From: Muribaculaceae bacterium
Lineage (GTDB): Bacteria; Bacteroidota; Bacteroidia; Bacteroidales; Muribaculaceae
NCBI GenBank assembly: GCA_029062725.1
Contig: JAIDPP010000264.1
Span: forward strand, 1 to 11,544
Length of the DNA stretch: 11,544 nt
Direction of reading: 5' to 3'
In this document: one piece after another, positions 1 to 6,379 of the stretch
How the letters are laid out: the number at the start of each line of letters is the position of its first letter
Numbering within the stretch: the first letter of the stretch is position 1
The notes under the pieces: model-generated
The model's input: only the letters and a program-made list of their open reading frames with translations
The model's database searches: none
Told to the model about the DNA's origin: nothing
Position numbers and translations under genes: made by a program

Positions 1-755
1 GCCGTGGTCTCCGCAAGGGTAAAGCCGGAAAGATCCGCAAGGGTGGCAAAGAACTGGAGAATGTGGTGCTTGCCGTGCGTGAGGGGAGCCGCGATGCAGT
101 GAGCGAATCGTTCCGCATCATCCGCAGTAACCTCGACCAGATGACCCGCAATCAGCACACCAACATTATAATGATGACATCGTTCAATGCCGGATCGGGT
201 AAATCGTTCATCGTGTTCAACCTCGCGGCCTCGTTCGCGCTCAAGGGAAAGAGGGTGCTGATTGTCGATGGTGACCTCCGTCACGGGTCCGTATCGCAGT
301 TCGTAGGGATGCCCTCGAAGGGTCTCACCAACTATCTTAACGGTTCGACCACCGACTGGCGCTCGCTGCCGGTTGAGGTATCGGAGATCCCGGGAGTATA
401 TGTCCTTCCGATCGGTCACCGTCCGCCCAATCCGGCCGAGCTTTTAGAGAACGGCAACATCAAGATGCTTCTCGAGGAATACCGCTCGGAATTCGACTAT
501 ATCTTCATCGACTGTCCGCCGGTGGATATCGTGGCCGATACCCAGATCATCGAGAAGTTTGTTGACCGCACCCTCTTCGTGGTGCGCGCCGGGCTTCTTG
601 ACAAGCGCGCGGTAGTCGAGATCGACGAGATCTACAAGACCCAGCGCTTCAAGAACATGAGTCTTATCCTTAACGCCACCGACGCTACGGGCGGTTACGG
701 CTACGGCGGTTACGGCTATTACGGCCGCGGCGGTTACGGCTATTACGGAGACTAA
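1..755 (+). CDS. Wzc-type tyrosine autokinase, C-terminal kinase domain (5'-truncated by window edge)
   Basis: This is the C-terminal cytoplasmic half of a capsule chain-length determinant and tyrosine autokinase. The reading frame is open from base 3 with no in-frame stop, so the gene starts upstream; the GTG codons near 63-66 are internal valines. The stretch ESFRIIRSNL (about 108-137) is the usual BY-kinase lead-in helix. Walker A (AGSGKS, 189-206), Walker A' (LIVDGD, about 258-275) and Walker B (FIDCPP, about 505-522) follow in order. The protein ends in a Gly/Tyr tail with eight tyrosines, the expected autophosphorylation cluster. In this family, cycles of tail phosphorylation and dephosphorylation control polymer length and export at the inner membrane. 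The missing N-terminal part should carry the Wzz domain and membrane helices. The adjacent phosphatase gene supports the call. Confidence 0.95.
   Translation, partial: RGLRKGKAGKIRKGGKELENVVLAVREGSRDAVSESFRIIRSNLDQMTRNQHTNIIMMTSFNAGSGKSFIVFNLAASFALKGKRVLIVDGDLRHGSVSQFVGMPSKGLTNYLNGSTTDWRSLPVEVSEIPGVYVLPIGHRPPNPAELLENGNIKMLLEEYRSEFDYIFIDCPPVDIVADTQIIEKFVDRTLFVVRAGLLDKRAVVEIDEIYKTQRFKNMSLILNATDATGGYGYGGYGYYGRGGYGYYGD
704..748 (+). repeat. In-frame DNA repeat encoding the kinase tyrosine tail
   Basis: The 21-bp stretches 704-724 and 728-748 are identical (period 24 bp), and a 14-bp partial copy (GGCGGTTACGGCTA) lies at 690-703. Each copy encodes Gly-Gly-Tyr-Gly-Tyr. Periods of 15 and 24 bp are multiples of three, so gain or loss of a unit would change tyrosine number without a frameshift. 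Confidence 0.9.
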
Positions 756-789
756 ACCAAGAACCTTCAAAGCAGAAAACAGGAAAGAA

Positions 790-1515
790 ATGTGGCCATT
801 CAATAAACCAGCCAAGCTCGAGAATGCCGGAATTTTCCGGGGTTTCACCGACTGGCATTCGCATATCCTGCCGGGAGTCGATGACGGAGTGAGGACGATG
901 GAGAAGTCGCTCGTGATCCTCGACCGTTTCGAGCGCGCCGGAGTCAGGAAAGTATGGCTCACTCCCCACGTAATGGAGGATTATCCCAACACTCCTGACT
1001 CGCTCCGTGCCCGGTTCGCGGAGCTGAAGGAGGCCTACAAGGGGGAGATAGAGCTGCGCTTAGCCGCAGAGAATATGCTCGACTCCCTGTTTGAGGAGCG
1101 TCTCGAGAAGAATGAATTTCTCCCTATCGGGGAGGAGGGACGCCATCTGCTTGTGGAGACGAGCTACATGAATCCTCCGATGGGAATGGAGGAGATGATG
1201 CAGGGGGCGATGCAGAAAGGCTATACGCTCATATTGGCACATCCGGAGCGTTACCGCTATATGGATGAGGACGATTATCTCCGCCTAAAGGATCAGGGTA
1301 TCGTTTTCCAGAGCAATTTCATGTCGCTTATCGGTGCCTACGGCGAGACGGCGCGACGGAAAGTGGAATGGCTGCTCAAGGAGGGGATGGTGGATCTGAC
1401 CGGGAGCGATATCCATCGTATCGAATCTTTCGAGACGGGAGTGGCGAAACGCCCCAAGAAGAAGCAGGCATTGGATGAGCTTCTGAGAGTGGCGGCCAAC
1501 CCGGCGGTAGAGTGA
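790..1515 (+). CDS. CpsB/YwqE-type protein-tyrosine phosphatase (PHP family)
   Basis: This is a metal-dependent tyrosine phosphatase that would dephosphorylate the tyrosine tail of the kinase encoded just upstream. The 241-aa length fits the CpsB/YwqE family. The opening motif DWHSHILPGVDDG (residues 21-33) is diagnostic. The metal ligands expected for the three-metal PHP site are all visible: H23, H25, D32, H60 (TPH), E94 (AEN), E123 (VET), H151 (AHPER), and D207/H209 (GSDIH). There is no signal peptide, so the protein is cytoplasmic. The ATG at 790 is preceded by AGGAAAG (780-786), and the gene lies 34 bp after the kinase stop, consistent with one transcript. All catalytic positions are intact, so an active enzyme is expected. 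Confidence 0.93.
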   Translation: MWPFNKPAKLENAGIFRGFTDWHSHILPGVDDGVRTMEKSLVILDRFERAGVRKVWLTPHVMEDYPNTPDSLRARFAELKEAYKGEIELRLAAENMLDSLFEERLEKNEFLPIGEEGRHLLVETSYMNPPMGMEEMMQGAMQKGYTLILAHPERYRYMDEDDYLRLKDQGIVFQSNFMSLIGAYGETARRKVEWLLKEGMVDLTGSDIHRIESFETGVAKRPKKKQALDELLRVAANPAVE

Positions 1516-1531
1516 AATGAAAATATAGCGG

Positions 1532-2872
1532 ATGAATCTGAAGAGCATATTTCAGGGAAACCAACGAACGGTGAAGGCAAGGAAGAACGTCCTTGCCTCT
1601 ATGTTATTGAAAGGGATCGACGGCATCGTCTATCTCCTTTTTGTCCCTGTGACGCTCGGCTACCTCAAGCCATACGAATATGGCGTATGGCTCACGCTCA
1701 ATTCCATCCTCATCTGGATCGACTCCTTCGACATCGGATTGGGAAACGGCATGAGAAACAAGCTGGCTACGGCACTTGCGGAGGGAGATAAGGAGAAGGC
1801 GAGGATATATGTGAGCACCACTTTCTACATGCTCGTGATCCTGATGGCCGGTATCGTGGTCGTCGGCACATCCTGCGCGCCACTGATCGACTGGTACGGA
1901 ATCCTTCATACGACTCCTGCCGAAGTCGGGAGGTTAGGGGAGATCGTCTATCTCACTTTCCTTATATACAGCCTTAACTTTATCTTCAAATTCATCGGCA
2001 ACGTCTATTTGGCGCTCCAGCTTCCGGCGGTTAATAATTTTTTCGTCACGGCCGGACATCTTCTCTCCTTAGTGGTCATCTACATCCTGACAAAGACCAC
2101 GGCAGGGTCGTTGCTGTGGGTGGCCGTGGTCTATGCGGCGGGACCGCTGACCTTCTATCTGCTGGCCTATCCGGTCACTTTCTTCAAGCTGTTCCCTTAT
2201 CTTGCGCCGAAAATATCGGCGTTCAGGAAGATATATCTCAAAGACCTCTTCAATGTCGGGGTTCTCTTCTTTATCCTCCAGCTTTCCGGAATACTCCTTT
2301 TTTCATTGGCCAATATCCTTATCTCCCATCTTTTCGGGCCGGAGAAGGTCACGCCTTATAATATCGCCTACCGGTATTACAGTCTTGTGCCGATGGTGAT
2401 GACGATCATCGTCGCCCCGATGTGGTCGGCAACAACCGACGCCTACACGAGAGGAGAGACCGAATGGATACGGATAACGATGCGAAGGATCCACAAATGG
2501 CTTTTGGGGGCGTTAGGGTGTCTTGCGATAATGACAGCAGTCTCGGAATTCGTCTATCATATCTGGGTTGGCGGAGAGGTGACGATCGGTTTTCCGATCT
2601 CCTGCTGGATGGCCCTTTATACGGGAATCCTCGTTGTGAGCCTTTCTTATTCCAATTTCCTGAACGGGCTGGGGAAACTGCGTCTCCAGACGGTCAACAC
2701 CCTGATCGTCGGTCTGCTCTTCTATCCGGTCTGCGTCTTTCTCGGGAAGGGATGGGGAGTGCCGGGAGTGCTGGCGGGGATGTGCCTGCTGAATCTCTCC
2801 GGGATGGTGCTGAATATTATTCAGTTCCACAAGGTTATCAACAACAGAGCTTGCGGAATATGGGAGAGATAG
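1532..2872 (+). CDS. wzx: Wzx-type polysaccharide flippase (MATE/MOP superfamily)
   Basis: This is a multi-pass inner-membrane transporter predicted to flip undecaprenyl-linked repeat units to the periplasmic face. The 446-aa length and roughly 12 hydrophobic segments match the Wzx family. Within the first 90 residues, the segment around LGYLKPYEYGVW, then DIGLGNGMRNKL, is typical of Bacteroidetes flippases: a conserved PxxYGxW after the first helix and an FDIGLGNGLRNKL-like loop. The gene starts 16 bp after the phosphatase stop. Its neighbours are glycosyltransferases and a polymerase, which fixes the role better than sequence alone, because Wzx substrate specificity cannot be read from the protein. 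The symbol names the functional class, not a specific orthologue. Confidence 0.9.
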   Translation: MNLKSIFQGNQRTVKARKNVLASMLLKGIDGIVYLLFVPVTLGYLKPYEYGVWLTLNSILIWIDSFDIGLGNGMRNKLATALAEGDKEKARIYVSTTFYMLVILMAGIVVVGTSCAPLIDWYGILHTTPAEVGRLGEIVYLTFLIYSLNFIFKFIGNVYLALQLPAVNNFFVTAGHLLSLVVIYILTKTTAGSLLWVAVVYAAGPLTFYLLAYPVTFFKLFPYLAPKISAFRKIYLKDLFNVGVLFFILQLSGILLFSLANILISHLFGPEKVTPYNIAYRYYSLVPMVMTIIVAPMWSATTDAYTRGETEWIRITMRRIHKWLLGALGCLAIMTAVSEFVYHIWVGGEVTIGFPISCWMALYTGILVVSLSYSNFLNGLGKLRLQTVNTLIVGLLFYPVCVFLGKGWGVPGVLAGMCLLNLSGMVLNIIQFHKVINNRACGIWER

Positions 2873-2910
2873 AAAGAGGAAAGCCCCTATCGGGCGAAGG
2901 CGCGGAGGTG

Positions 2911-3705
2911 ATGTATGTTGTAGTGCTCTACGGCCAGAGGCTCGAGGATTGCAACGCATACAGGACGCTGCTCCATGACAGAGAAAGGGTGTTTGTATTT
3001 GACAATTCGCCGAATCCTTCGGTTCCGGCAGGATTGAGGGAGGGATGGCGCTATGAAAGTCATCCGGACAATCCCGGTCTCAGCGCGGCATATAACCGCG
3101 CGGCGGAATACGCGATGGAGGAGGGTCTCGGATGGCTGGTGATAACGGATCAGGACACGACCTATCCTGAAGGAGCGGGAGAGGAATACGGGAGACTTCC
3201 CGGGAAATATCCGGAAGAGAAGGTGTTTATCCCGAAGGTAGAGATTCCGGGAGGAAAATACCTTTCTCCCGTGGCGAAGAGAGGATTCATGACCGCTCTT
3301 GCCGACCGCCCTCTTCACGGGAGGATAGATCTGAAGGACGCTGCCATAATCAACAGCGGGCTGATGGTGGAACTCGACTCCTTTTTCCTCTGCGGAGGGT
3401 ATAATGATAAGGTCTTTCTGGATTTCTCCGACTTTCAGTTTATCGACCGTCTGTCAAAGGTAGTCGAGAGGGGGAGGGTTACGGAAATGTTGCTCCGCCA
3501 GTCGTTCAGCGCTAAGGTTGATTCGCCGGAAGCGCAGATGAGGAGATTCGGTATGTTCTGCCGTTCGCTGAGCGGATATGAACGGGAGGGAGCGGGACAA
3601 AGAGTCGGGCTGCTGCTGACGGTCTGGAAGCGGGCAGTGGCCCTCGGACTGGCCAACCGATCGGCGCGTCCGTTGGCCATTGCGTTGAGGAATTACAGAT
3701 TTTGA
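2911..3705 (+). CDS. GT2-family glycosyltransferase (rhamnosyltransferase-like)
   Basis: This is a predicted cytoplasmic GT-A-fold glycosyltransferase adding one sugar to the repeat unit. From the ATG at 2911 it has 264 aa and opens directly with the first beta strand (MYVVVLYGQ). DNSPNPS, NPGLSAAYNRA and ITDQDT (the DxD-like metal/nucleotide-sugar site) follow in the order typical of RfbF/WbbL-like GT2 enzymes, then INSG and a GGYNDKVFLDFSDFQF segment matching their acceptor-side region. An alternative in-frame ATG at 2860 would add 17 residues (MGEIERGK...) and overlap the flippase gene by 13 bp. I prefer 2911 because the fold starts there and GGAGG (2904-2908) lies just upstream, but that spacing is very short and 2860 is possible. 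The frame is open far further upstream inside the flippase gene; that part is not coding. Donor and acceptor are unknown. Confidence 0.85.
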   Translation: MYVVVLYGQRLEDCNAYRTLLHDRERVFVFDNSPNPSVPAGLREGWRYESHPDNPGLSAAYNRAAEYAMEEGLGWLVITDQDTTYPEGAGEEYGRLPGKYPEEKVFIPKVEIPGGKYLSPVAKRGFMTALADRPLHGRIDLKDAAIINSGLMVELDSFFLCGGYNDKVFLDFSDFQFIDRLSKVVERGRVTEMLLRQSFSAKVDSPEAQMRRFGMFCRSLSGYEREGAGQRVGLLLTVWKRAVALGLANRSARPLAIALRNYRF

Positions 3706-3723
3706 CAAGAAGAGAGAAACTGA

Positions 3724-3738
3724 CGCCGACTGTCGGCG
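3724..3738. repeat. 7-bp perfect inverted repeat between glycosyltransferase and polymerase genes
   Basis: CGCCGAC-T-GTCGGCG is a perfect 7-bp inverted repeat with one central base. As RNA it would form a short GC-rich stem with a loop of about 5 nt. It is followed by AAATATAG rather than a T-run, so it is not a canonical intrinsic terminator. It could be an mRNA processing or stabilising hairpin in the 61-bp gap. Confidence 0.5.
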
Positions 3739-3766
3739 AAATATAGAGAAGAAATAAAACGGAAAT

Positions 3767-4861
3767 ATGGAATATTTAGTCCCTTTTCTACTTGCGCTCA
3801 CAGGCATGTTTCTGGCACCGCGCTTTCAATCGGAGGCTCCCAAGAAGACCTTGGTGGTGGTGATCCTGCTTTACATGATTCTTCTGATGGGATTCCGTTA
3901 CCGTGTGGGGATGGACACGATGATCTATATGAAGAAGATGGAGGAGATCCCCCCCATCAATGTGTTGATGCGTCAGAACATCCTGGATCAGGTATATGAG
4001 CCGGCATACCTTATCATCTGCTCCGTATGCAAATATTTCACCAAGGAATTCTGGCCGATCCAGATGGTGATGAACACCATCATGACGACATGTGTGTTCA
4101 TTTTCCTCTACCGCAACTGTAAGAATGTATTCACGGGTATTTTCGTGTTCCTGCTTCTTCAATGGCTCTACTACTCCACGGAGATCATGCGAGAGAGCGT
4201 GGCGATCAGTATCTTCCTTCTCAATTACAAGAATCTCGAGGAGAAGAAATGGATACGTTATTATCTGTTTTCGCTCTTCTCCATCTCTTTCCATTATTCA
4301 GCGGCCCTGGTATGGTTCCTTCCGTTCGTAAGGTTCCTGAAGCCGAACTTCGCCTACATTCTTTTCTGCATAGGGATGCTCGCGATCACGCCAATCGTGG
4401 AGGAGTTCAACAAGATCGTCAACATAGGTATCGTGACCCAGAAGCTTAGATATTATGTAGATCAGGCCGAGATTCTCAACATGAACTGGCGAATCGCGGA
4501 GATGATCAAAACCGGATTTCCGGCGATCCTGGCCCTGGTGATGTATCGCTATTCGCATCTTGAAAACAAATATACCCATCTGGTTCTTCTTCAGTTTCTG
4601 TTCTGCTGCGGAGCGTTCGCGGTGCCGGTGATCTTCCAGCGTTTCTCGAATTATACATCCGTATTCGTGACCGTCTCCCTTGCCAATTATATCGGCACGC
4701 GGAACGTAGGCGTCAACCTCCGGGCCGTGGTGTTGGGAGCGATCCTGATGAGCCAGACGATATATTATTATTCCATGTGGCCGACATGGTATCCATACGT
4801 GTCGGTTTTCGAACCGGAGAAGAATCCGGCACGCGAGGAGTTCTTCCGTATCGTATGGTAG
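3767..4861 (+). CDS. EpsG-family polysaccharide polymerase (Wzy-like)
   Basis: This is a predicted inner-membrane polymerase that joins repeat units after flipping. The 364-aa product is almost entirely hydrophobic segments, matching the usual EpsG length. The first 70 residues carry the family signature: an early helix, then GFRYRVGMDTMIYM, which is the R-x-x-V-G-x-D-T-x-x-Y motif. A second conserved region, IMRESVAISIFLL, then SISFHYSAALVWFLP, gives the arginine and histidine commonly retained in EpsG/Wzy proteins. The order flippase, transferase, polymerase supports the function. The ATG at 3767 is the first plausible start, 61 bp after the preceding stop. No other polymerase candidate is seen in the window. 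The linkage formed cannot be predicted. Confidence 0.88.
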   Translation: MEYLVPFLLALTGMFLAPRFQSEAPKKTLVVVILLYMILLMGFRYRVGMDTMIYMKKMEEIPPINVLMRQNILDQVYEPAYLIICSVCKYFTKEFWPIQMVMNTIMTTCVFIFLYRNCKNVFTGIFVFLLLQWLYYSTEIMRESVAISIFLLNYKNLEEKKWIRYYLFSLFSISFHYSAALVWFLPFVRFLKPNFAYILFCIGMLAITPIVEEFNKIVNIGIVTQKLRYYVDQAEILNMNWRIAEMIKTGFPAILALVMYRYSHLENKYTHLVLLQFLFCCGAFAVPVIFQRFSNYTSVFVTVSLANYIGTRNVGVNLRAVVLGAILMSQTIYYYSMWPTWYPYVSVFEPEKNPAREEFFRIVW

Positions 4862-4868
4862 GAGGCGG

Positions 4869-4890
4869 AGGTATATAAGAAGGTATATAA
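4869..4890. repeat. Tandem direct repeat AGGTATATAA in the 190-bp gap
   Basis: AGGTATATAA occurs at 4869-4878 and again at 4881-4890, a 12-bp period that places both copies on nearly the same face of the helix. It starts 8 bp after the polymerase stop, upstream of the predicted promoter. A role as a regulator-binding site is inference. Confidence 0.6.
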
Positions 4891-4894
4891 AATA

Positions 4895-4908
4895 TCTACA
4901 GCTGTAGA
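4895..4908. promoter_or_regulatory. 14-bp perfect palindrome, possible operator
   Basis: TCTACAGCTGTAGA is a perfect 14-bp palindrome with no spacer, the shape expected of a site for a dimeric DNA-binding protein. It lies about 40 bp upstream of the putative -33 element and just downstream of the AGGTATATAA tandem repeat. It could also fold as a weak 5-bp stem in RNA, but there is no following T-run, so a terminator is unlikely. No binding protein can be named. Confidence 0.4.
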
Positions 4909-4945
4909 ACGGAGGCGATGGAAAACCATAAATAGTATGGTAAAA

Positions 4946-4978
4946 TGTGAAATAAATCAAAAAAAAATAGTAATTTTG
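4946..4978 (+). promoter_or_regulatory. Predicted Bacteroidetes-type promoter with A9 tract in the spacer
   Basis: TAATTTTG at 4971-4978 matches the Bacteroidetes -7 consensus TAnnTTTG exactly. TGTG at 4946-4949, one mismatch from the TTTG -33 element, lies 21 bp upstream, close to the usual spacing. Transcription would start near 4983-4986 and drive the glycosyltransferase at 5052 and genes after it. The spacer contains a run of nine A residues (4959-4967). The polymerase gene upstream has stopped at 4861, so an internal promoter is plausible. No start-site data are available. Confidence 0.6.
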
Positions 4979-4987
4979 CAAAACGAC

Positions 4988-5029
4988 CTCCGCCTGTCGT
5001 GACACTCTAATCACTATTATGACGGGCGG
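4988..5029 (+). promoter_or_regulatory. Long leader hairpin (14-bp stem, 14-nt loop)
   Basis: Bases 4988-5001 pair with 5016-5029 over 14 consecutive pairs, three of them G-U in the RNA, with an uninterrupted GC-rich base (CCGCC with GGCGG). The loop is 5002-5015. It would sit within a few bases of the predicted 5' end and occupy most of the roughly 68-nt leader of the gene at 5052. It is followed by AAAATAG, so it is not an intrinsic terminator on the + strand. It may stabilise the message or regulate translation or elongation. Confidence 0.6.
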
Positions 5030-5051
5030 AAAATAGTAAAGGATAAGGAAG

Positions 5052-5762
5052 ATGGTATCGGTATGTATGGCCACATATAACGGAGAGGCATATCTGCCCG
5101 AACAATTGTCGTCCATTTTAAGCGAGCTTAAGGAGGATGACGAATTGGTCGTATCGGACGACGGCTCTACCGACGCCACATGCCGGATCATTGAATCTTT
5201 GCGGGATCCCCGCATACGCCTCCTCCATAACAAGGGAAGGCATGGCGTGAACGGAAATTTCGAGAACGCTATAAAGAATGCCAAGGGGGATTATATCTTT
5301 CTCAGCGACCAGGACGATGTGTGGCTAAAGGGTAAAAGGGATGCGTGCGTGAAAGCCCTCGCGACCGCCGACTGTGTGGTGCATGACTGCATAGTGGTGG
5401 ATAAGGATAAAAATATCACGGAGGAGTCTTTTTTCAGGATGAGAAATTCGGGTCCGGGGTTCTGGAAGAATCTTTACAGAAACAGCTACCTCGGCTGCTG
5501 CATGGCTTTCAGACGAGGAATACTCGAGACGGCGCTTCCTTATCCGGAGGATCTTCCGGTGTTTCAGGAAGGATGGATAGCTTCACTCGCGGATATAAAA
5601 GGGAGTGTGGAGTTCATACCGTTCAAGGGAATACTCTTCCGGCGGCATGACAGCAACAGCTCGGCAACGGCGGGAAAGAGCGGGATGGGTCTCAGACGAC
5701 AGATAGGATACCGGCTGAAGTTTCTGGGGCAGATAATAAAACGACTGATAAAAATAGGATAA
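5052..5762 (+). CDS. GT2-family glycosyltransferase
   Basis: This is a second predicted GT-A-fold transferase for repeat-unit assembly, 236 aa. The motifs are textbook: SVCMATYNGEAYLPEQL (residues 3-19), VSDDGSTDAT (34-43), then LSDQDDVW (84-91), which supplies the metal/nucleotide-sugar aspartates. GNFENAIKNAKGDYI (68-82) is the usual linker between them. The remainder resembles short dTDP-rhamnosyl or galactosyl transferases, but the donor cannot be assigned. Only a basic C-terminal stretch (about 220-236) might touch the membrane. The ATG at 5052 is the only sensible start because it opens the first beta strand. It follows the predicted promoter and leader hairpin and is separated from the next gene by one base (TAAGATG), implying translational coupling. 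Confidence 0.92.
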   Translation: MVSVCMATYNGEAYLPEQLSSILSELKEDDELVVSDDGSTDATCRIIESLRDPRIRLLHNKGRHGVNGNFENAIKNAKGDYIFLSDQDDVWLKGKRDACVKALATADCVVHDCIVVDKDKNITEESFFRMRNSGPGFWKNLYRNSYLGCCMAFRRGILETALPYPEDLPVFQEGWIASLADIKGSVEFIPFKGILFRRHDSNSSATAGKSGMGLRRQIGYRLKFLGQIIKRLIKIG

Positions 5763-5763
5763 G

Positions 5764-6366
5764 ATGGGGGAGATAGAGAGAAAATGGAGTCTGGCGGAGA
5801 TAATACGCCTCGGGTTCTGGACCCTGCGCTCGCGTCTTTTTTTCAGGGGCGTGAGGCTGATCCGCTTTCCGATCTATCTCAGGGGAAAGGAATATATCGA
5901 CTTAGGGCATGGCCTGACCACAGGCACAGGATGCCGTCTCGAGGCGATGAGGATCAAGGGGGAGGATAAGCCGGTGCTGAGATTCGGCGACCGGGTGCAG
6001 CTCAACGACCATGTGCATATCTGTGCGTTGAAATCGGTGGTGATAGGCAATGACGTGCTAATGGCATCGAATGTCTATATCTCGGATAACAGCCACGGTA
6101 TCTACAAGGGTCCGGGGCAGCAGTCATCGCCGGAGGAGAGGCCCTTGGATAGAAGCTATCACCGGGCAGACGTGGAGATCGGCGACCGGGTATGGCTCGG
6201 AGAAGGGGTAATAGTGATGCCGGGCGTGACAATCGGCTCGGGAAGCGTGATCGGCGCGCACAGCGTGGTCAACAGATCGATTCCCTCCGACTGCATAGCA
6301 GTTGGATCGCCGGCAAAGATAATAAAGAAATACAACCATACGTTAGATAAATGGGAGGCGGTATAA
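5764..6366 (+). CDS. Hexapeptide-repeat acyltransferase (left-handed beta-helix, WcaF/MaaT-like)
   Basis: This is a predicted cytoplasmic O- or N-acetyltransferase decorating a sugar or the lipid-linked repeat unit with acyl-CoA as donor. The 200-aa length fits the sugar acetyltransferase branch of the hexapeptide family. Imperfect I/V-G-x-x-V repeats run through about residues 71-106 and 137-171 (for example VVIGNDVLM and VTIGSGSVIG). Between them lies an extended loop with the conserved histidine H111 in SDNSHG, the catalytic base in homologues. The end carries the family's VGSPAKIIKKY signature (about 180-190). The start is one base after the glycosyltransferase stop. The N-terminal 45 residues precede the helix and are basic. 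The acyl group and acceptor are unknown. Confidence 0.9.
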   Translation: MGEIERKWSLAEIIRLGFWTLRSRLFFRGVRLIRFPIYLRGKEYIDLGHGLTTGTGCRLEAMRIKGEDKPVLRFGDRVQLNDHVHICALKSVVIGNDVLMASNVYISDNSHGIYKGPGQQSSPEERPLDRSYHRADVEIGDRVWLGEGVIVMPGVTIGSGSVIGAHSVVNRSIPSDCIAVGSPAKIIKKYNHTLDKWEAV

Positions 6367-6379
6367 AACACTAACATTT

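Noticed and set aside
690..755. Short repeat array as a CRISPR-like or mobile-element repeat
   Set aside because: The repeats have no unique spacers, are in frame, and encode the expected tyrosine-rich tail of a BY-kinase.
2422..2859. Open frame extending the first glycosyltransferase upstream for about 146 codons
   Set aside because: It lies entirely inside the flippase gene in another frame and has no glycosyltransferase features. The fold begins at the MYVVVLYG strand at 2911.
4988..5029. Leader hairpin as a rho-independent terminator
   Set aside because: There is no T-run after it on the + strand. Read on the - strand it is followed by a mixed sequence, with only a short TTTT several bases away, and no - strand gene would need it.
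4298..5284. 328-codon open frame on the - strand crossing the 190-bp gap
   Set aside because: It is antisense to the polymerase and second glycosyltransferase genes, shows no recognisable domain, and its middle part over the gap is low-complexity Tyr/Phe/Ile sequence. It is best explained as a shadow frame.
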